A stretch of DNA of 64,000 bases from Odiellus spinosus. Its lineage: Eukaryota > Arthropoda > Arachnida > Opiliones > Phalangiidae. A program made the translations under genes and the position numbers. Every line of letters begins with the position of its first letter. Within the stretch, counting starts at the first letter, position 1. Where the stretch lies: positions 8,356,190 through 8,420,189 of the forward strand of contig OY987236.1 in assembly GCA_963920705.1 (NCBI GenBank). The letters are read 5' to 3'. This document shows positions 24,703 through 36,100 of the stretch, one piece after another. Under the pieces are notes generated by a model. That model did no database searches. It was not told the DNA's origin and was given only the letters and a program-made list of their open reading frames with translations.

Positions 24703-27700
24703 TTATACGGGTGTATTAGAAGCAAATGCGGACAAATTTCCCATTTGACTTAATCCCGCTTCTATGTGTTTTACATGAATTTCCACTGAGTTTTGAAATA
24801 CACTGTAAATAGATTGCGTATCAGCAACATCTAGATTATTTTAGAACCACTGAAAAACACATTTCAAGGTTTCACCCGCAATAGGAAGCCGATTTGCCAC
24901 AACATAGTCTAAGAACTTACTTTTATAGCGTCTCTTTCTCCGAGAGAAAGAACCTCTTTAACAAGATTACTAGTTAACATAGACCTTTCTAGATTCGCCT
25001 ATTCCTATCGTTTGTTTTTCTTTAAAGGGAGAATGAAGCCTGACAAGCGATTTTCTATTCGCTAATTTAAAGTCATTTCATGGACAATTCAAAACGAGGC
25101 TAAATTATCTTAATTACAATTTTCCTTACTCTAAAATTGAACCTTTTCAACCCAAATAAGGGAGAGAAAATATATTTACCTGACATTTTCTGGTTCTACT
25201 TTCGACTGAATCTCTTTCAAGGTGTCAGATAATGATTTAAATTCAAACGAGTTCATTTCGTTATCAGCAAGGCACTATTTGGAATTAAATTAAATATATA
25301 TAAATTGCGAAAAATCAACTGAAGTAACAATCTATGTTTTCAGAGCATATAAAACTTAGTATAAAGCTCAGGTTCTTCTCACAACCTTAACACTAAGTTT
25401 TGAGTTTGAGGCAAGCAAAGTTTTAGTACGCCCTAAAACTAATCGCGACTATAAACATCAAACAAAGATACCTTAAATTGAATCATGATCGATGTGAGTT
25501 CCGTGATTAAATTAATCATTCGAGTGTCGCGAACTAAAGGGAAGTTGTGCGTAACTTGCTCCTCCACTAAATCCCTAGATTCACTTAATGCTCTCTGACG
25601 TACCGAATCGGGCGCAATTGCAGGCAACATCCCTTGATCAGGCATTATCTATTAACGAGAAAATTTATTACTACTACAACCTTAAACTAGACCTACAACC
25701 TTTTCAAATTGATCTCGCAAACTTAATCTTTAGAAATTCCAAAATTTTACGATTCTGTTTTTTAAACAGCCTAAAGAATTTTTTCAATTTCATAAGATTA
25801 GATTTGACAAGATTCGAGTGTCTACTTTAGAGTATAAATCCCTGATTATACCTCTAAACAATATTGTTGAGCGCTAGTCAAATATTGGTTCAAGTCTTTA
25901 TTCATTGTTTCAAATTCCAAAACATTTGCGGCGTATTTCTTTTGGAAATCTAACGGGATTGACAACTGGTACGATCGCTGCCAAAAAAATAAATAAATTA
26001 GGCTTCATTAATTTATTTTTAAAATAAATTATTAATCTTTATACAAATTTCTCAGCTTCAGTGTTCATTTCTTTCAATTGATCGAGCATTTCTCGTTTGG
26101 CAGTAAGAATTTTTGAAAGGCGCACTAATAGGATTAGAAATTTGACTGGAAATCCACCCAATTGCCCATCCTCAGACGTTAGGTTATTTCTAATGGAATT
26201 GCCACCCATTAATGGGTCGTTGTCCTTAAAAATGAAGAGAAATATAAATACTTAGTACAATTTAAAGAAAAAAAGTTAATTTTAAGTCATTAACCATTGT
26301 TGGACTGTTCATCAAAAATCTGGAAGGTTGCGCTAAGAACGGGTTCCTTCGCCGCGTTTTTTGAGCAAAAGCTGAAATTGGCATCAATTCTTGAGGTTCG
26401 TTACTCTAGGAAAATAAAATTGATTACAATTAATCTCTTTTTGAATATAACAATGCTCCTGGCACAAAGTCGACTAAAAAATGTAGGTATTGTAGGTTGA
26501 AAAAGCCAAAATTATAGAATATTTTTAAGACCAAAATTAACAATTTTTAGAATATTGATAGGTCCAAAATTAATCACATTATAATGTGTTAGGTTTAAAA
26601 TATCTAAAGAGGATGAATATTAAATGGTTCAAACACAAATTGGAAAAGCAGGAAATTTAAGAAGCGGGCCCCAAAAAGTCAGTTAAAGGTCAAGGAAATG
26701 TTTATGATAGGTGGACCTTTTAATTGTAATAATCATTTTAAGCTGAAAATATTCCACTAAATATTCAGTTGTTTTCTCATATTCTAAGCAAACTATCGAC
26801 CCTGATTGATAGACTTAAAATACGCATAGAAAAAGTGTGCATTACCAACAGCTAGCGAATATGAGTATAGTAATGTAAAATATTAAATATTGTTCAAGAA
26901 AATATTTAGAAATGGTCCGCGGCAAATAGGGAAATTTGATTGGAAAATTTTGTAAGGACCCAGTATTATTTACAAGGGCTGAACTGAACTTGCAAGAAGT
27001 GATCTAAAATCGGCTGTCCCATATAGTAACTTCGATCAGAGCTAGAGTTCGTTATACAATGTACTAAATTAAAGGTATTATATGATAATACCTTTATAGG
27101 TTCTCTGGGAGTCCTGAATAATAAAGAAACAGAAAACTTACTAAAACTTCATGATCCGGTATAGAAACTGTGCCCAATCCTGGTCTCTCCAAAGTAACTC
27201 GATAAGTATTGTTCGACGTATCGACTGCGTCAATTGCCCCAATAAATAATCCATCTTGAGGCTTTCTTAATAAAGCTGTAACTTTCGTCCCAATAACCAA
27301 CTGTAAAGGAACGTCTTTTGGCAGATCTCTAAAATGGGCCAAGTTGACCACTTTTCTCTGTTGCAATTGTCGAATCTTTTGACGTTTGCTGTGTAACGCC
27401 GCAATTTCTTCGGCCAGAAAAGCTGGCGAACATCTTCTAGGTTTTCCCATCAGCCTTCGGATGCAACACCATTCCACACGCGTTAATTTTCTCGTTTTTA
27501 AATAAGGAAATGATTCTTTTAGACAAGCGCAGAATTCATTATCTCCTAAGAATAAAGGCCTGAAACAATAGGAAAAAAATAAAAAAAAAAAATTTCCAAA
27601 TTTATATGTGAAATTTTGAAACTTACTGGTCAATATTTGAATAAAACCATTCGTAGCAAACCCATTTATGAGCTTTTGGTAGTTTTAAAATATTTCTTAA

Positions 27701-28851
27701 TCGCGTGCTCGTTCTTTGCGCCGCTAATCTCATCGGGGAAGGACCAACTTGACGAGGAGGAGAATCAGGAGGAGGAGGTGAATCTATGATAGGAGGGGGA
27801 GATTGGATTCGAGGCGCTCGACGAGGATAACTATTGCGGTGAACTGGACGAGAATATCGCTGTCCAGGTCGCTGGGTTGATGATTTAGGAGCTGGACGAT
27901 GTATCGCTCTTGACACATTACGAGGTACAGAACGAGGAGCGGATTTCGGAGCAGTTCTAGGTTTAGATCTGGCGGTAGGTCGAGGTACGGAACGTACGGC
28001 TTTAGGTTGTTGATCAGCCATCGCACCCATGTTTAAAAAGTCTTCGATATCGACTTGTTCAGGATTTTCTTCTTTTACGATACTCAATGGAATCGAATTC
28101 TAGTATATGAAATTCTCATTACGAACTATGAAATTATTTTATAAATTTTTATTATATATATATAAATATATCTATATATGTCTTACCGCAGCTTTAGTCT
28201 TGGCAGCATTCGCAGCCTGCGTAAGTCGATTCTTTCGAGGCGATCTACCATAGCCAAATGACGTATCTTCATCATCATTAAAAATTTTGCTATTTCTCTT
28301 TCTTATTCTAACAGGCTGTAATTAATAGGCACAAATGTTATTTCTATTGATTGATTTCAAATTTGATAATAAAAATACAACTTACATGCTCTCTTCTCGG
28401 AAACGCTTGTTTTCCTCCACCTAAAAGCATTTCAGATTTCAAATTTTGAGCTAAGGGGGACAGAGAAGGGGGAGGCTATACTATGGGAAATTTGAAAAAC
28501 TCCCTCAAAGGGCAACCCGTAATACGTCTGCTTTAAAATTATATAAACTATTTACAAATACAAAAAGACTTAAACAAATGCAAAAATGTTCCGTAACACT
28601 AAAAAAAACAAAAAATTTATGGAAAATAAATTAGATTTAAAAATGGCCATTTTCTCCCCCCTTCCTCATAGCGTTCCAAGGCAAGGTGACAAATATTTTC
28701 AGATAATTAGGGCATTGATACTATCTTTGAAACCTCATCCGGGGTTTAATATTCAAATAGTAGTAAGTTAATAACTGTTTAAAGTCAAATTATAGTTAAA
28801 AACAAAGTAATCCTTACTTTCTGGAGGATTTGGTTCCGTCTCGTCCGCCAT
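24703..28851 (-). CDS. LIN9: LIN9, MuvB/DREAM complex subunit
   Basis: Scaffold of the MuvB core (LIN9, LIN37, LIN52, LIN54, RBBP4), which with E2F4/p130 represses, and with B-Myb/FoxM1 activates, cell-cycle genes. Eleven exons (minus): 28851-28818, 28420-28386, 28315-28187, 28099-27627, 27559-27142, 26405-26295, 26224-26045, 25977-25852, 25648-25472, 25274-25180, 24802-24703. They give 625 aa. After a basic, Arg/Pro-rich N-terminal region comes the DIRP domain: HKWVCYEWFYSNIDQPLFLG, LTRVEWCCIRRLMGKPRRCS, AFLAEE. A Tudor-like segment follows (VIGTKVTALL to RVTLERPGLGTVSIPDHEVL), then SNEPQELMPISAFAQK. The coiled-coil and C-terminal helices include LVRLSKILTAKREML and VEIHVKHIEAGLSQMGNL. The start MADETEPNPPE lies 287 bp from the divergent SPICE1-like gene. 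Confidence 0.96.
25023..25075. repeat. Solo copy of the AGGGAGAATGAAG repeat
   Basis: TTTAAAGGGAGAATGAAGCC at the left, in LIN9 intron 10. It shares its arm with the hairpin at 51173-51226 and with about 8476 and 49742. The opposite arm here is not clear. Confidence 0.4.
25685..25828. mobile_element. MITE-like element, family 3, truncated copy C
   Basis: Lies in LIN9 intron 8. It matches the end of copy A: AGATTTGACAAGATTCGAGTGTC then TACTTTAG, compared with TTTGACAAGTCTCGAATC and GTGTCTACTTTAG. The left half has TTTCAAATTGATCTCGCAAA, as in copy B. It is shorter than the other copies. Confidence 0.55.
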
Positions 28852-29138
28852 GGTCTTCAAATTTTGAATGTTTCGCGTCGTCACTGGAGCATAATTCTTG
28901 GCGTGCTTTGACGTCACGACCTTTTTCTCCCTCTCATTGGTAGATGTAGAAATAACTCATATTACGCTAATTCGATTGGCTGAAAGAGTACACGTGTTAA
29001 ATGTTTGGGGTCAAAAATGCGCGGGAAATACAATAGGGCAAAATCAGCAGACAAAGCACGTGGATGTTAAAACAGTATGATTGTTAATAAAGAGTGAGTC
29101 TAATATAATTTTATATATAGGATTTGATCTATTTAACA
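28852..29138. promoter_or_regulatory. Bidirectional LIN9/SPICE1-like promoter
   Basis: 287 bp separate two divergent start codons. Sites visible by eye: CHR-like TTTGAA (28863-28868) and TTTCGCG (28871-28877); palindromic CRE TGACGTCA (28909-28916); E-boxes CACGTG (28991-28996 and 29057-29062); and E2F-type GCGCGGGAAA (29019-29028). No TATA box is obvious near either start except TATATATA at 29112-29119. The motif identities are exact; their use in vivo is inferred. Confidence 0.7.
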
Positions 29139-30361
29139 ATGCGACGGACTCCAAGCTTTGGTAAATCAAGTAAAGATTTAAAAACTACAAAATATATGGA
29201 CAAGAAAGAACCAAGAAAAGTAAAACCACCATGGAACGTAAGTTATATTGAAATTTTGAGCAGAATAGCCTTGTTCTGTTATAATTAGTAAAATTTTTCT
29301 TTCAAAGAGTGAAGTTGTGGATCAATCTAACTATAAACTTACTCCAGATGAAGTGGTATAATAAGCTACATTTTAGTAAACCTTGCATTAAGTTTTAAAA
29401 CATTTTTTAACGCAGTATAAAAGACATTTGATCCACAAATCTAAAAACATTCAAGCAGCTAAACTATCCTTAATCAAAAAGAGTTTAGATTTTAATTCAA
29501 GCAAACCCGACCAATCATGGATTGAAAGTCCTATGAAAATTGTACGGTATAAATTTTTATGGCTAATCTAACCTATGTCTAATTCCAATACTTTCAAAAT
29601 TTAGAAAGAATCTACTGCAAGTAGCGTTACTGTGGCCCCTACGTTTCTGAAGTAACATTATTTATAAATTATAACTATATATACATTTAATGCCTATTAA
29701 TTTTTTTTAGTGATGTTAGACAAGGGTTAGTAGTTAACTTGCAGAGGGAGAATTTAGAATTACCAAATGGAAATGAGGAATTAAAAACCAAACCAACTAC
29801 ATCTGATACCATAGATAAATACTGTGAAGAATTTGATTCATTAAGTTTAAATAATCAAATTTCACAAGTAATAAAAATCAATTAAAGGGGCAATCTGCTA
29901 AAGAAATAGCCCTTTAAATTGCAACCTGAATTATGGGATGGGTGGTCAAAAGGTCGTATGCTTATTTCATTTTGACTTCGATTGGTCAAAATCAAATAAG
30001 GATGTAAAGTAACCAACCAAATGGGAGAAATCACTCAAGGGGCAAACTTCTTTCAATAGCAGAGTGTCCCTTTAAAAATTTCCACCCACACATTTTTCTA
30101 ATGTTTTCAATAACATTCCCAGCTGAAATTGGAACTAGAAAAAGAGCGTACAGCTCGTTTAAAAGTAGAAAATGAAGTGACGGAACTAAGAATGTTAGTT
30201 TCGCAAGTTATAAAAGTATGAAATTACAATCTTAATTATAACTGAGTGTGTCTAATTGACCTATTTAACTTCAATTACGGTTTTAGGAAGTATTGGAAGT
30301 TAGATGTACACTTGACAAGGATTTTATCGAGAAAATTCCAGACCCTATAAGCTTAACTTAA
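29139..30361 (+). CDS. SPICE1-like spindle/centriole protein, very short
   Basis: Seven exons: 29139-29237, 29308-29355, 29416-29541, 29605-29651, 29711-29867, 30123-30215, 30287-30361. They give 214 aa ending in DFIEKIPDPISLT. The conserved part is LTPDEVYKRHLIHKSKN, which matches the N-terminal block of vertebrate SPICE1 (CCDC52; TPEDLVRRHEIHKSKN), preceded by a basic stretch and PPWN in place of QEWD. SPICE1 is a centriole and spindle protein needed for centriole duplication and chromosome congression. A coiled coil, LKLELEKERTARLKVENEV (about residues 159-190), resembles the coiled region of the family. Vertebrate SPICE1 is about 850 aa, so this is a strongly reduced form. AATAAA at about 30384 is a close poly(A) signal. 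Assignment rests mainly on one motif. Confidence 0.75.
29882..30075. mobile_element. MITE-like element filling SPICE1-like intron 5
   Basis: Terminal inverted repeats are TTAAAGGGGCAATCTGCTA (left) and TTTAAAGGGACACTCTGCTA (reverse complement of the right end), followed by AAAGAAATAGCCC / TTGAAAGAAGTTTGCCCC. The TIR start resembles family 1. It takes up about 195 of the 255 nt of the intron and contains no ORF. Confidence 0.8.
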
Positions 30362-30696
30362 ATTTAAAATTTGTTTTCAGAAAAATAAAGCTAGTTGTAC
30401 CAATACCAACTTTATTTTAATGACATTGGATAATAAATGAAATACATTTTTTTTTCTCCTGATATTGCCTATTTCTTCTTCAAAAGAAAAAATAAAGAAA
30501 ATTAAAATATACATACTGACAAATGAAAATTTTATCGGATCATTTAATCTAAACTAATAACCTGAAATCAGCGTTAAATTATGTTGAGTTTATATATAGT
30601 GATGGGTTCAAACCAATATTGTTACCTATATCTAGGTTTTACTGATAAACTTTGATGTTTTACACCTAAAAACTGATAAACCAAGAAAAAAATGGC

Positions 30697-30988
30697 ATTT
30701 AAAGGGACTATCTGTGATTTTAAATCCCCTTTAAAGTCGCCTTCTTTTCTAGTTTAGCACACCTTAACAAGTTGTACAGTCAAAGTTAAGCTACGTGCGT
30801 CATACCCTCTTCAGACGATGCGTAATTAACCACGGTATGATCAGATTCAACCGAGTTTACGTAGTCTTCTCAGTTCTATAAAGCTGGGTTAAATCTGATC
30901 AAATTGGGCTAATTACGACTCGTCTGAAGAGGGTATAAGGGAAGAGCATTTTAAAGGGGCAAATTTCAGAGCAGATAAGGCCTTTAAA
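30697..30988. mobile_element. MITE-like element, family 1, copy B (with insertion)
   Basis: Reverse orientation relative to copies A and C. Begins TTTAAAGGGACTATCTGTGA and ends with ...GAGCAGATAAGGCCTTTAAA. It matches copy C in CTTTAAAGTCGCCTTCTTTT and ATTTTAAAGGGGCAAATTTC. It is about 135 bp longer than its relatives because another inverted-repeat element sits at 30803-30935. Confidence 0.8.
30803..30935. mobile_element. Palindromic element nested in a family 1 MITE
   Basis: About 133 bp forming one large hairpin. The left arm TACCCTCTTCAGACGATGCG... pairs with the right arm ...CGACTCGTCTGAAGAGGGTA, and the arms continue inward through TAATTA, TGATCAGATT and AACC. The terminal TA on both sides suggests a TA target, as for Tc1/mariner-type MITEs. 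There is no ORF. Confidence 0.85.
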
Positions 30989-33190
30989 ACGTTAATTTTC
31001 ATCACAAAAACTTGAAATGTTGTTTAAGTTTCAAAAATTTAAGGTTTTTGCTCACAACTAAAAAATAATTTCGTCATATCAGTTAAACCTTGATATTGAT
31101 TTAATTCCAATATCTGCGAACACTAATATATAATCTTGGAAAAACAATTCCAAAAATTACGCAATGAAATCTGTTTTAAAAACTTGGCTAAACAGCTAAA
31201 ACGAATTTAGTATAGTATCATCGATAACAAATTCTCAGTCATTTTTTTCATTAAATGATTTGATTATTTTAACGTGATATTTGAAACAGATTTGACTGTG
31301 AAAATTTTAAATCTTTCAGAGGCGGGTTTTCTCATTAGAATGTTTCAATTTAGGCCTAATAATCTATTTACAACAAATCTAATGAGAAGAAAAATTATTA
31401 TATATCTTAAAAATTTGCCTATTTAGTATTTTCTCACCAAGTTCATTTTGTATCAATGCCAAATTTCAAATGGATGGTATAGAAAAAATTTACCCTATTT
31501 AAAATTTATTTTGTCTAAATTTTTTTTTGTTTCAATTTTCACTGAAAAATTTTTCTTCGGCTTATAAAAATTTTTTCGTGAAAAAAGTAGATTTTTCTTT
31601 AAGACTCTTAGGACCTACTTATATCTTAAGCTTGATCCTAAAAATTCTTTATCGCGTTGTATTATTTAAAAGGAGTATTTTTTCTTCTTTTCTTTCGTCG
31701 TTAATTAATTTAAATCTATGTGCATTTTTTTTGTTACAATTTATGACAGCGCAGTTTGGTATTTTTTTCTATAGAGATTTACATAATTTAAATACCTCTA
31801 CGCTGTTCTTTTTTTTTCTTACGTATGATATTTGCGCGAGAAATTAGGCGCAAAACCAAAAATTGTGACTTGGTTTTAGCTTTCAAATGACATGGTTATT
31901 ATATTTAACGTATTTTGGCAAATTTAATGATTTTATTTGTACTCTAAACCCGTCCTTTACCCCCATATTTTTTATAAACCTCGATACGTACGTTTGTGTT
32001 ACGTTTAGGTTTCGATACATGAATACCATTTTTCCACTTTTTTTTAAAGTTTCGGTTTAAAAAGCTCATAAGGCAGTAATGAACTAAGCTAAATTACAGC
32101 CAACCCTTTCAAAAAAAAGGTTTTTTCTTGCGGATATTTGTATTTATTTAATAAAAATTACAACTAAAGTAATGATTTAGTTTTAAGCGTGACGCTATAA
32201 GTATAGAATATTTTTAACTGATGAGAATGTACAACTTTAATACCCAATAGCAGGTTTAAATTTAAATTTTATAGATCAAAATCGAGGCTTCAGACACTTG
32301 CCAAAATCTCTGCCCATTCTCTATGAAAAATTATCCCAAAATCTCTCCCTTAAACAGAAATAAATCTTCAAAATCTCTTTAAAATCCTAAAATTCAGTAC
32401 AAAATAAAGGCAAGTGTCCGACTTTCGATCAAAATCCAGAAAAATGTGCGTAGTTAAGCATGTGCTAGCACAGAGTTTTTACATTTGTTTTAAGAAATGG
32501 GCATAATTTTAACTGGTTCAGAAGCTCTCACTGGCATCAGCAATTCAAGCTTCTCTGGAATTTTAAGTCTTAAAATTTCTTTAGTTTACGAAGTTATATA
32601 ATATTCCCTGAGAATTAAACTTATGGTATTGTTTTTGTAAAGCATAGAGGTTTATTTGGCTATACAGCATCACGCTTAAGTCTAAATCACTATTCTTTCG
32701 AGAAATTCTAAGCCTATTTGCAGCGGATCTGCATTTATCATTGATACTACGCTATAACCTATTTTTTCCGAGGTTCTATTATAGAACTATGGATATATTG
32801 GCATGTTTATATTATGGAAGTTTTTTTGTGTTTGCAATAACAGATCCTATTATCATTATAAACCGAGCTTTTAGTACTTTTCCCCGTTGATATTCGAGAG
32901 TACGAAAGAAAAAAAAAACAAACTATAAAAAAAATATGGATGAGAAGAATTGATGAAAGAATAATGATCATTTCTTAAATCACCAGCACATTTCATATTT
33001 GTTTCGTTTGGATTTGTTTTGTAGCGATTATACACGAAGATTGCGATTCAACGAAGAAATATACGATTGTCCATTTATTTTTCTTTTCAATTTAACAAGT
33101 TAATCATTTTTTTTGAATTCCTAAACTTTTTTCCGACGTATCACCCTTTTTTATGTTTTTAAGCTTTGTTTTTTTTTTTTTTTTTTTCAA

Positions 33191-36100
33191 TTATAGTAAG
33201 GCAGGCAAATCCAGCGCGCGTTTATTGTTGCCAATAAGACCTTTTTTCATCAACAAGGCTTCCCTGCTCAAAACGTACGACTGATTGCCGGAAGATTTCG
33301 TCACTCGGCCATTGGTCACTCCGCGAGGAGAGGAGCTAATTCCTCCATTTGTCAGAGTATTGTTGGGCACTTTACCATTCGTGTGATTGGTGGTGGTTGT
33401 TTTGTTGTACTGAACACGAATTAAAAAACCAATATCGTTTGTTTTGTTTCTTTTTTTTGTGTTTTTTTGACTGTTAAGCAAGTACCTAATATTATGCGGA
33501 CTATATGCTAACGGGATCTAAGGTTTGAACATTGGACGGACATGATTACCAACACCCAACGAGGACTTTTGAATTTTTTGGTTTTACCTTGGTAGCATGG
33601 TTAGCGTTGTTGGAGTTGTTGTTGTTGGTATTAACTTGGCAAAAATAACCGTGAGTGGCATCTTCTCCGTTCAACAATAGATTCAATAAGACACTTTTTT
33701 GGGCAGCTGTACGAGAATTTTTTTTTGTTCAATATGGTGTTGAAGTAAAAAGCTTAGCATGTTCATACGAGATTTGGAAATGGTTATTTGAATCTTTTTA
33801 GTTATTTTGAACAATGAAATGCACGCTTGCTAATTTTAGACAGTTTTTGTCAATGAAAAGAACTCCCTGATACTTTTGCCAATTTTTTCATCGTTGAGAA
33901 CCTCTTTCCAATGTGATATTTTGCCAATTTTTCGTCAATGAAAACTACTTTTCCCGATATTTTGCCACTTTTGGTCGAGAAAAGTATTTTCCTTGATAAT
34001 TTGCCAATTTTTCTTCATTCAAAAGTACTTTCCCAGATATTTTGTTAAATTTTTCTTCATTGAGGAGCTTTTTCATTTATGTTTTACCAAATTTTCATCA
34101 ATGGGAAATAATTTTGCCAATATTTCCTTAATAAAAAGTACTTTCCCTGATATTTAGCTAATTTTTTGTCTATGAAAAGTATTCAGGGATACTTTTCCAA
34201 TATTTTTGTCTATGAAAATTTAGGTGTAGACCTTATATTTTGCCAGTGTATGTGGTTAGCTATAACTCTTTGTTGTGAAATATTAAGTATCATCCATCAG
34301 TTTCTCTCTCATATTTTCCCAATATTTCATCAATAAAATGGATATTTTGTCAATTTTAAAAAGTTTAAGATTATTTTTCCTGATATTTTAGCGAAGTTGA
34401 AGAGTATTTTGTATTTTCTTTGGTATGGTATTTTACATATGGAAAGAGTCTGGTCACTGATTTTTTTCTCTCAATTTTTAAGACTTAAGAATAAGAAAAA
34501 ACTTATTATCGTTCTAGTTTCGCCTTTCCCTAATTTTACAATTACTTTTATGTTGAAGTAAATTTAAGTCAACCAAGTTTGTAATTAAAAATTTGGGTAA
34601 TTATTCAACCAAGTAAGAATTTCTGGTCAACCATTATTCGTACTTTAATGATCAAAGGCCCTACTAGGAAATCAAATAATGTACTTAGTTCTGAGATGAT
34701 ATTTAAACCGTGAAATTTTTCTAAGACTGTCCCAATTTAATTTTCTGACTATATGGCCAATTTTCCCAGGTTCCGCAGAAACTCTGTCTACCATTATCTC
34801 CTGGGCCCACAAGGGTGTCAACTACAATCAAGGAGTATTTATAATACCAAATCTTATCAATGTATTTAATTCTTCATTTCATCCCTATTTCTTACTAATT
34901 TTATAAATTTTAACTTAACCCGCGGCAGATTTGGTAAATTTCCAATTCTGTATGAAAAAGATGGTAGAATGGTAGACTTACTAGAATTTATAATTTCCTT
35001 GGTATCCATTTTACACTTTTTCATGCTGGAGTCTGAAGGACCGGGAAGGGGCACCAGTGAACCATTCCGTTTAGGTGGCGGATCAGGAGGTGTTGGAAAA
35101 GGCCTCTCGTTTTCTATTGATGTTAATGGAGACCCAATATCCAGAGCTGTGGACCCTAAGAGCCTCTCCTCGAAATCCAATCCGTCTATCGGTTCCCCGC
35201 CATCTTCTTGACCCAAACTAGATGTTTTATCTTGAAACCCGTTCAGAATCTTACGTTGGCTTCCTCCCGAAGATGGCGGTTGATGTCCATTTTTCGCGGA
35301 TGAATTCCTCGTCGAGCCATTTTGATGCGAGGCTTTCGCTAGTGGCCCCAAGTGATTGTTTAAGTAGTTAAAACTGCCATTCGGTTGGATAATGTCCCTT
35401 TTGACTCTACTAGTTATTATGACTGGACTTGATCCACCCTCTAATTTGAAAGAAAGAAAATATGACTTTTAATTTGATTAATGAACCTGAGAAATGTGCA
35501 GTATTAAAATTCAAGGCTTTCTAGTCAATTTGCAGATAATGAGCAATGTTAGGATTTGACAGGGTTGCCACAAAATTTGGAATTTCTACTTTTCCATAAA
35601 CATTATTAATTTCCAATTTAACACTTTTCTAATATTTAGTGACTTTTAATATTATTGAACTTTTTAAGCGTATTTTAAGTCTCCCAATCAGTAAACTTAA
35701 AAATAACATTAATCATTTTCATTATCCATTTAAATGGAATATATTATTAATTTAATAAGGTCTATTTAGAGAAAGCTGAAATGAAATTGAAATACGATAC
35801 TCACGAGTGCTTTTCGTGGTCCCATTAGGTTTACGTATGATTACCGGGTTAACCGTAACTCCCTTTTTGTTTTTCGTTACAGTCACGTGGTTGCCGTTAA
35901 TCGGCGAAATGAGATCAGTTTTCCGCAGTTTTTGCTGTTGTTGCCTCGAGTCACCTTTGAGCAATTTCACCAAGTCAGATTTGACACTAGCCGAAGAAAG
36001 TTTATCATTCCCATTCCTCCAAGATTCGTCGTAACTATCCATTTGTTTATCGCAGTTATTTAACATTATTAAAGGATCATCCGTTATTTTCCTAGAAACG

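Larger units (their letters stand above)
30362..33190. other. Convergent intergenic space SPICE1-like/HIF
   Basis: Contains the short SPICE1-like 3' UTR, a nested group of MITE-like elements (30697-30988), then T-rich sequence that probably includes the HIF 3' UTR (minus strand). A plus-strand frame at 31527-31847 is low-complexity Phe/Leu/Ser-rich and is not considered a gene. Confidence 0.55.

Noticed and set aside
31527-31847. 106-codon plus-strand frame
   Set aside because: Phe/Leu-rich translation of T-rich DNA, with no splice or start context.
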